Part shown: positions 7,263 to 10,071 of the stretch, one piece after another | Layout of the letters: each line of letters starts with the position of its first letter | Position numbering within the stretch: the stretch's first letter is position 1 | NCBI GenBank assembly: GCA_949742895.1 | Contig: CATJRT010000400.1 | Coordinates: forward strand, 1 to 10,071 | DNA from: an uncultured Eubacteriales bacterium | Lineage (GTDB): Bacteria > Bacillota_A > Clostridia > Oscillospirales > Oscillospiraceae | Length of the DNA stretch: 10,071 nucleotides | Direction of reading: 5' to 3' | Notes under the pieces: model-generated | Databases searched by the model: none | What the model was told of the DNA's origin: nothing | Seen by the model: the letters and a program-made list of their open reading frames with translations, nothing else | Program-made: the position numbers and the translations under genes

Positions 7263-7338
7263 CTCGCCTTCGGCTCGGTCGGCGCTCTGATCCAAACTCC
7301 CCTATGCGCCTGCCCTCGCGCTTCGACAAAATTTCCGG

Positions 7339-7367
7339 TTGTCCTTTCCTTCCTCTTCTGGTATACT
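7339..7367 (+). promoter_or_regulatory. Promoter of the YihY-family gene, with extended -10
   Basis: TTGTCC (7339-7344), 17 bases, TATACT (7362-7367), with TGG directly before the -10. It places the transcription start about 28 bases before the GTG start. Confidence 0.65.
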
Positions 7368-7401
7368 TTTGCCATTGATTCAATACAAGGAGGGACCGCC
7401 C

Positions 7402-8259
7402 GTGAAGCGAACGCTGGATAAGCTGCTGCGCCATCCGCCCGCCCGTTTCGTGGCGGACGTGCTGAACGTCTACTTTTCCAAACGGGTGGGGCGGGCTGCG
7501 GCGGAGCTGGCCTATTTCCTGATCCTCACCTTTTTTCCCATCATCATCTGCATCTCCGCCTTCGTGGATATGCTCCACCTGGACATGGCCTCCCTGCTGG
7601 ACCAGGCTGCCAACTTCCTCCCCGGCGGGGTGGTGGTGATCTTCCGGGAGTATCTGAACTACATTCACACTAACCAGTCCACCGCCATGCTCCTCAGCGG
7701 CGCATTTCTGGCGGTGCTGTTCGCCTCCGCCGCCGTACGGGGGCTGATGAACATCATGCACGAGATTTATGGCCGGGCCACCTTTCGGGGGCTGTGGCAG
7801 CTTGTGGCCAGCGTGCTGTTCTCCATTCTGCTGGTGGCTACCATCTACCTGTCCATGGCGGTAGTGGTAACGGGCAACTGGTTCTTCCTCAGCCTGGGCC
7901 AGCTCCTGAAGCTGGATGACCTGGTGGAACGCTTCGGCACCTGGCAGTGGGTGAAATATCTGCTGCTGCTGGGTATGGTGTTCCTATTCATCCTCCTGCT
8001 CTACCGCTTTGCCGCCCCCCTGGACCGCCCCCGGCCCCCGGTGGTGCCCGGCGCCATGGCCGCCGCCGTGGCCCTGGCCATCGCATCCATGATCTTCTCC
8101 GCCCTCATGAGCGGCTCCACCCAGTATTCCCTGATCTACGGCTCCCTGGCCTCGGTGGTCATTATGCTGGTGTGGCTGTACCTGTGCGGAAACATCCTGA
8201 TACTGGGCAATGTGGTCAATTATGTGATTTATAAGCACCGGAAGGAGGCCCGAAGGTAG
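7402..8259 (+). CDS. YihY/BrkB family (UPF0761) membrane protein
   Basis: Integral membrane protein of 285 residues. About six hydrophobic segments are visible near residues 35-57, 96-114, 132-157, 182-203, 214-236 and 246-276. The N-terminal AELAYFLILTFFPIII and the C-terminal LIYGSLASVVIMLVWLYLCG followed by LGNVVNYVIY are the two recognisable family blocks. Once mislabelled ribonuclease BN, the family has no settled biochemical role. The start is GTG at 7402 with AAGGAGGG 7 bases upstream; an in-frame ATG at 7339 overlaps the -35 box and is rejected. A basic tail (YKHRKEARR) suggests a cytoplasmic C terminus. Confidence 0.9.
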   Translation: MKRTLDKLLRHPPARFVADVLNVYFSKRVGRAAAELAYFLILTFFPIIICISAFVDMLHLDMASLLDQAANFLPGGVVVIFREYLNYIHTNQSTAMLLSGAFLAVLFASAAVRGLMNIMHEIYGRATFRGLWQLVASVLFSILLVATIYLSMAVVVTGNWFFLSLGQLLKLDDLVERFGTWQWVKYLLLLGMVFLFILLLYRFAAPLDRPRPPVVPGAMAAAVALAIASMIFSALMSGSTQYSLIYGSLASVVIMLVWLYLCGNILILGNVVNYVIYKHRKEARR

Positions 8260-8262
8260 GCG

Positions 8263-8329
8263 TACAGGGAAGGAAACCTCCCCGTAATGCGCCCAACCTG
8301 GGCGCGGCGCTTGGGGGAGCTCTCCTGTA
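8263..8329 (+). other. Nested three-stem palindromic structure after the YihY-family gene
   Basis: Three stems nest inside each other: TACAGG/CCTGTA (8263-8268, 8324-8329), CTCCCC/GGGGAG (8278-8283, 8314-8319) and GCGCCCA/TGGGCGC (8289-8295, 8299-8305) with loop ACC. No T-run follows, so it is not a standard intrinsic terminator. It begins 3 bases after the YihY stop and ends just before the TATAAT box of the next gene. It could protect the 3' end of the upstream message. Confidence 0.5.
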
Positions 8330-8341
8330 ATCATGTATAAT
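8311..8341 (+). promoter_or_regulatory. Possible promoter of the 154-residue protein gene
   Basis: A perfect TATAAT lies at 8336-8341. The only -35 candidate, TTGGGG (8311-8316), leaves a long 19-base spacer and overlaps the palindromic structure. The leader would be about 63 bases. Confidence 0.4.
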
Positions 8342-8411
8342 CCTCTTTCTATTTGCCAAACTATCCCTCAACGGGCCGCGAGGCTCCGGTACACAAAAGG
8401 GAGGAACCGCT

Positions 8412-8876
8412 ATGTGGCAGATCGGTGTTTGGGAACGGGACGAGGGACTTGCAGAGCGGGTGAGCCGCCTGGCGGAGGGCCGCCCCGCCCTGGTGCGGGC
8501 CTGCCAGCATCCGGCCCTGTTGGCAGGGCTGTCTCTGGATCTTCTGGTGGTGTCCCCCGGCGCGGCGGGCTGGGCTGGGGCCGGGACTTTAGCCTGCCGC
8601 ACGGCGCTGCTCCCCGGCGGACTGTCCTCCCTCACCCGGGGCCTGCCCGCCGAAACGGTGCTGAGTTACGGCGCGTCCCCCCGCAACACCCTCACCCTGT
8701 CCAGCTTGGACGAGCTGCGCTCATCGGTGGCGGTGCAGCGGGAGTTTTTCGCTCTGGACGGCTCCACAGTGGAACGGCAGGAGCTGATCTTTCCCCGTGA
8801 CGGCCGCTCCCCCGATCTGCTGCTGGCAGAGGCGGGGGCGGCGCTGCTGCTGGGGAACCTGCCGGAAAAAACATAG
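8412..8876 (+). CDS. Protein of unknown function, 154 residues
   Basis: I do not recognise this family. It is a real gene by several signs: GGGAGG 7 bases before the ATG, GC-rich third positions like its neighbours, and a terminator downstream. It has no signal peptide or clear membrane segment. The first 70 residues alternate short hydrophobic strands with helices (IGVWERD at 4-10, LDLLVVSPG at 42-50, TALLPGG at 64-70), as in a small Rossmann- or receiver-like fold, but the acidic and lysine residues of a receiver domain are not evident. The middle has VLSYGASPRNTLTLSSL at 83-99, then VQREFFALDG and ERQELIFP, which look like the conserved core. The C terminus is leucine- and alanine-rich. 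It may be co-transcribed with the YihY-family gene or have its own promoter. Confidence 0.8.
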   Translation: MWQIGVWERDEGLAERVSRLAEGRPALVRACQHPALLAGLSLDLLVVSPGAAGWAGAGTLACRTALLPGGLSSLTRGLPAETVLSYGASPRNTLTLSSLDELRSSVAVQREFFALDGSTVERQELIFPRDGRSPDLLLAEAGAALLLGNLPEKT

Positions 8877-8946
8877 GGCCTGCATTCATAACCAAACATA
8901 CCGGACGGGTGTTGTTTGAAGCAGTGGATATAGGTTTATAGAAAAT

Positions 8947-8988
8947 AATAACAAAAAGCGGCCTTATCCGGGCCGCTTTTGTTATTTT
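8947..8988 (+). terminator. Intrinsic terminator after the 154-residue protein gene
   Basis: AGCGGCC (8957-8963) pairs with GGCCGCT (8971-8977); the stem extends outward through an A-run/T-run and AATAAC/GTTATT (8947-8952, 8981-8986). It is symmetric enough to act in both directions. It insulates the upstream gene from the non-coding transcript that follows. Confidence 0.85.
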
Positions 8989-8999
8989 GCAAAAAACTC

Positions 9000-9028
9000 T
9001 TGCTTTTCCCTGTATTATGGTCTACAAT
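9000..9028 (+). promoter_or_regulatory. Promoter of the structured non-coding region
   Basis: TTGCTT (9000-9005), 17 bases, TACAAT (9023-9028). Transcription should begin near 9035. It sits directly after the preceding terminator and no credible start codon follows for 300 bases, so its first product is non-coding. Confidence 0.65.
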
Positions 9029-9034
9029 CAAGGT

Positions 9035-9250
9035 GGAAGCATAAAAGGCGGCAGGCCACGGGGTGTTCCCGCACCCCATGGCCCTGCGCGAGTGACCACA
9101 CCACTCAACACAGCGATGCTACATCGTACCACAGGCTTATTATATCCGTTTTTCGCCAGAATAGCAAGCTGGGAAACGGTAAGTAGGCTTTGTGTTCGCA
9201 TTGATTTTTTCAAAGCGGTGTTGAGTATTCAAAGCTCGACACCGCTTTTT
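9035..9250 (+). ncRNA. Structured RNA, stand-alone or riboswitch-like leader, with its own promoter and terminator
   Basis: About 215 bases without a credible gene. Predicted hairpins in order: a 14-bp imperfect stem at 9051-9087 (GCA, GGCCA and GGGGTG against CACCCC, TGGCC and TGC, loop TTCCCG); GAGTG/CACTC at 9090-9106; CGATG/CATCG at 9114-9126; a two-part stem CCGTTT..CCAG / CTGG..AAACGG at 9146-9179; and the terminator at 9212-9250. A 7-bp closing stem (9040-9047 with 9188-9194, one bulge, one G-U) could hold them as a multi-branch domain. The loop bases TTCCC (9066-9070) match GGGAA (9171-9175), a possible pseudoknot. I recognise no standard aptamer (not T-box, SAM, FMN, TPP, lysine, glycine or cobalamin). 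Size and context would also suit stand-alone clostridial RNAs such as raiA RNA, which I cannot test here. Confidence 0.6.
9212..9250 (+). terminator. Strong intrinsic terminator closing the structured RNA
   Basis: AAAGCGGTGTTGAG (9212-9225) pairs with CTCGACACCGCTTT (9235-9248) over 14 bp with one G-U pair, followed by more T. It lies 86 bases before the lipoprotein ATG. Its 5' arm is also complementary to 9103-9114, so it may be conditional. Confidence 0.88.
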
Positions 9251-9269
9251 ATGTTTCCAGCGGACCGCC

Positions 9270-9287
9270 GGGGCGGGGAAACGCCCC
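9270..9287 (+). other. Small GC-rich hairpin upstream of the lipoprotein gene
   Basis: GGGGCG (9270-9275) pairs with CGCCCC (9282-9287), loop GGGAAA, with no T-run. It lies between the terminator and the ribosome binding site of the lipoprotein gene. I found no convincing separate promoter here, which favours read-through from the upstream promoter. Confidence 0.4.
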
Positions 9288-9335
9288 TGCTCCGGGACGG
9301 TCTGTTGGAAAACATAATAGAAGGAGAGAAGTCCC

Positions 9336-9896
9336 ATGAAAAAACGAGTCCTTGCCCTTGTGCTTGGGGCGGCTATAGTGCTGTCTCTTGCCGCTTGCGC
9401 AGCTTCCGGCGACGGTGAAGCGAAAAAAGAAACTGACGATTCAAGCGAACCAGGCGAAATATCGGAACAGGTCCCCGAACCATCCGGCGGCGGGAATATC
9501 GGCGATGACGTTCAGCCCGCCAGTTCCGGAGACCTGGGCGACTATCATGTCGAAATCAAAGGGGCGTCCCTTGCAAAAGACTACGAAGGGAAATCCGCCA
9601 TCATCGTAACCTATGCGTGGACAAACAACAGTGAAAATACCACAAGCGCCATGGTGTCCGTCGGCACAAAGGCATTTCAAGACGGCGTACAGCTTGAATC
9701 CGCGATAATCATAGGCGACAACTCCTATGATTCCGGAGCGTCCATGAAGGAGGTCCGCCCCGGGACCACCATTGATGTGCAGTGCGCATATGTCCTGACC
9801 AATGAGAGATCAACGGTTGAGTTTGAATTGACGGAGTGGATCAGCTTTTCTGACGATATGGTGACAATGGACTTTGACCCTGCCACCCTCGCATAA
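9336..9896 (+). CDS. DUF5067-like lipoprotein
   Basis: Secreted, lipid-anchored protein of 186 residues. It has a basic N terminus (MKKR), a hydrophobic stretch at 5-20 and the lipobox LAAC with Cys21 as the lipidation site. Residues 22-66 are a Ser/Glu/Asp/Gly-rich linker. The domain at about 70-178 (YHVEIKGASLAKDYEGKSA, TYAWTNNSENT, KEVRPGTTIDVQCAY, WISFSDD) resembles DUF5067, an immunoglobulin-like surface fold of unknown role. AAGGAG lies 9-10 bases before the ATG. Base composition looks less GC-rich than the genes to the left, so it may have a different history. It follows the structured RNA and precedes a broken SLH-domain fragment. Confidence 0.88.
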   Translation: MKKRVLALVLGAAIVLSLAACAASGDGEAKKETDDSSEPGEISEQVPEPSGGGNIGDDVQPASSGDLGDYHVEIKGASLAKDYEGKSAIIVTYAWTNNSENTTSAMVSVGTKAFQDGVQLESAIIIGDNSYDSGASMKEVRPGTTIDVQCAYVLTNERSTVEFELTEWISFSDDMVTMDFDPATLA

Positions 9897-9901
9897 AAAG
9901 C

Positions 9902-9979
9902 GGTCTGTTCACCCGGGGCGAAATCGTCACCTTCCTCTACCAGGCATATGTCCCCTTTGCCCGCCTGACCGCCAACTGA
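9902..9979 (+). pseudogene. Start-less remnant of an S-layer homology (SLH) domain protein
   Basis: An open stretch without a start codon encodes GLFTRGEIVTFLYQAY followed by VPFARLTAN and a TGA stop. FTRGEIVTFLYQA matches the conserved TRgE..tfLyrA core of clostridial SLH repeats, which anchor proteins to the cell wall. It begins 5 bases after the lipoprotein stop, in a different frame, and a stop codon lies just upstream at 9875-9877. It looks like the extreme C-terminal end of a lost SLH protein, still followed by that gene's terminator. Confidence 0.6.
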
Positions 9980-9982
9980 ACC

Positions 9983-10013
9983 AAAAGCGGGCCGGATTCC
10001 GGCCCGCTTTTTT
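9983..10013 (+). terminator. Intrinsic terminator after the lipoprotein and SLH remnant
   Basis: AAAAGCGGGCCGG (9983-9995) pairs with CCGGCCCGCTTTT (9999-10011), loop ATT, then further T: a 13-bp perfect stem. It probably now serves the lipoprotein transcript. Confidence 0.9.
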
Positions 10014-10023
10014 CATTTTTCTC

Positions 10024-10052
10024 TTTACGTCCCCGAAACGATATGATATAAT
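10024..10052 (+). promoter_or_regulatory. Strong promoter for a gene beyond the right edge
   Basis: TTTACG (10024-10029), 17 bases, perfect TATAAT (10047-10052), with TGA immediately upstream as an extended -10. Transcription would begin near 10059; the gene it drives is outside the window. Confidence 0.75.
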
Positions 10053-10071
10053 CCCACATATCAGATTGGAG

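Noticed and set aside
9031..9250. Assignment of the RNA as 6S RNA, SRP RNA or a T-box leader
   Set aside because: It lacks the single long bulged hairpin of 6S, the SRP Alu/GGAA tetraloop features, and the T-box TGGNACC antiterminator; no class is claimed.
9290..9318. Separate promoter for the lipoprotein gene using CATAAT at 9313-9318
   Set aside because: It would place the transcription start at or inside the ribosome binding site and has no -35 element.
8987..9418. 143-codon frame across the structured RNA
   Set aside because: It overlaps a promoter and a 14-bp terminator, runs into the lipoprotein gene in another frame, has no ribosome site and resembles no protein family.

Overview
The window looks like chromosomal DNA of an endospore-forming, high-GC member of the Clostridia, probably Oscillospiraceae of the Flavonifractor/Intestinimonas type. 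This rests on the spore protease gene gpr, the GC-rich codon use, strong GGAGG ribosome binding sites, GTG and TTG starts, and a clostridial-style S-layer homology (SLH) remnant. The species is inferred; no marker here settles it. No tRNA, rRNA, CRISPR array, insertion sequence or phage gene was seen.

Left part (1-3660, minus strand). A tightly packed run reads leftwards from a strong promoter (TTTACA-N17-TATACT): an Xre-type regulator, an AlgI/DltB-like membrane O-acyltransferase (MBOAT), an SGNH-like partner protein, and the start of lepA, which runs off the left edge. The gaps of 10, 48 and 21 bases suggest one operon. The first three genes look like a regulated cell-surface O-acylation cassette; lepA appears to ride on the same transcript.

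Middle part (3700-7262). pta (phosphate acetyltransferase) reads right from its own promoter and ends in an intrinsic terminator that overlaps the stop of a convergent arginase gene. Upstream of the arginase gene is a 14-bp perfect hairpin followed by a T-run, which may attenuate it or back up the rpsT terminator. rpsT (ribosomal protein S20, probable TTG start) and gpr diverge from a shared intergenic region. rpsT, gpr and lepA are close neighbours in Bacillus; here about 6 kb lies between gpr and lepA.

Right part (7340-10071, plus strand). A YihY/BrkB-family membrane protein is followed by an unrecognised 154-residue protein. A promoter then drives about 180 bases of non-coding, highly foldable sequence (9035-9211) ending in a strong terminator (9212-9250). 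An internal segment is complementary to the 5' arm of that terminator over 9 contiguous bases (11 pairs in 12 positions), so terminator and antiterminator forms would exclude each other. Downstream is a DUF5067-like lipoprotein gene. This is the most interesting element: either a stand-alone structured RNA or a riboswitch-like leader of the lipoprotein gene. After the lipoprotein comes a start-less fragment of an SLH domain, its terminator, and an extended -10 promoter for a gene beyond the window.
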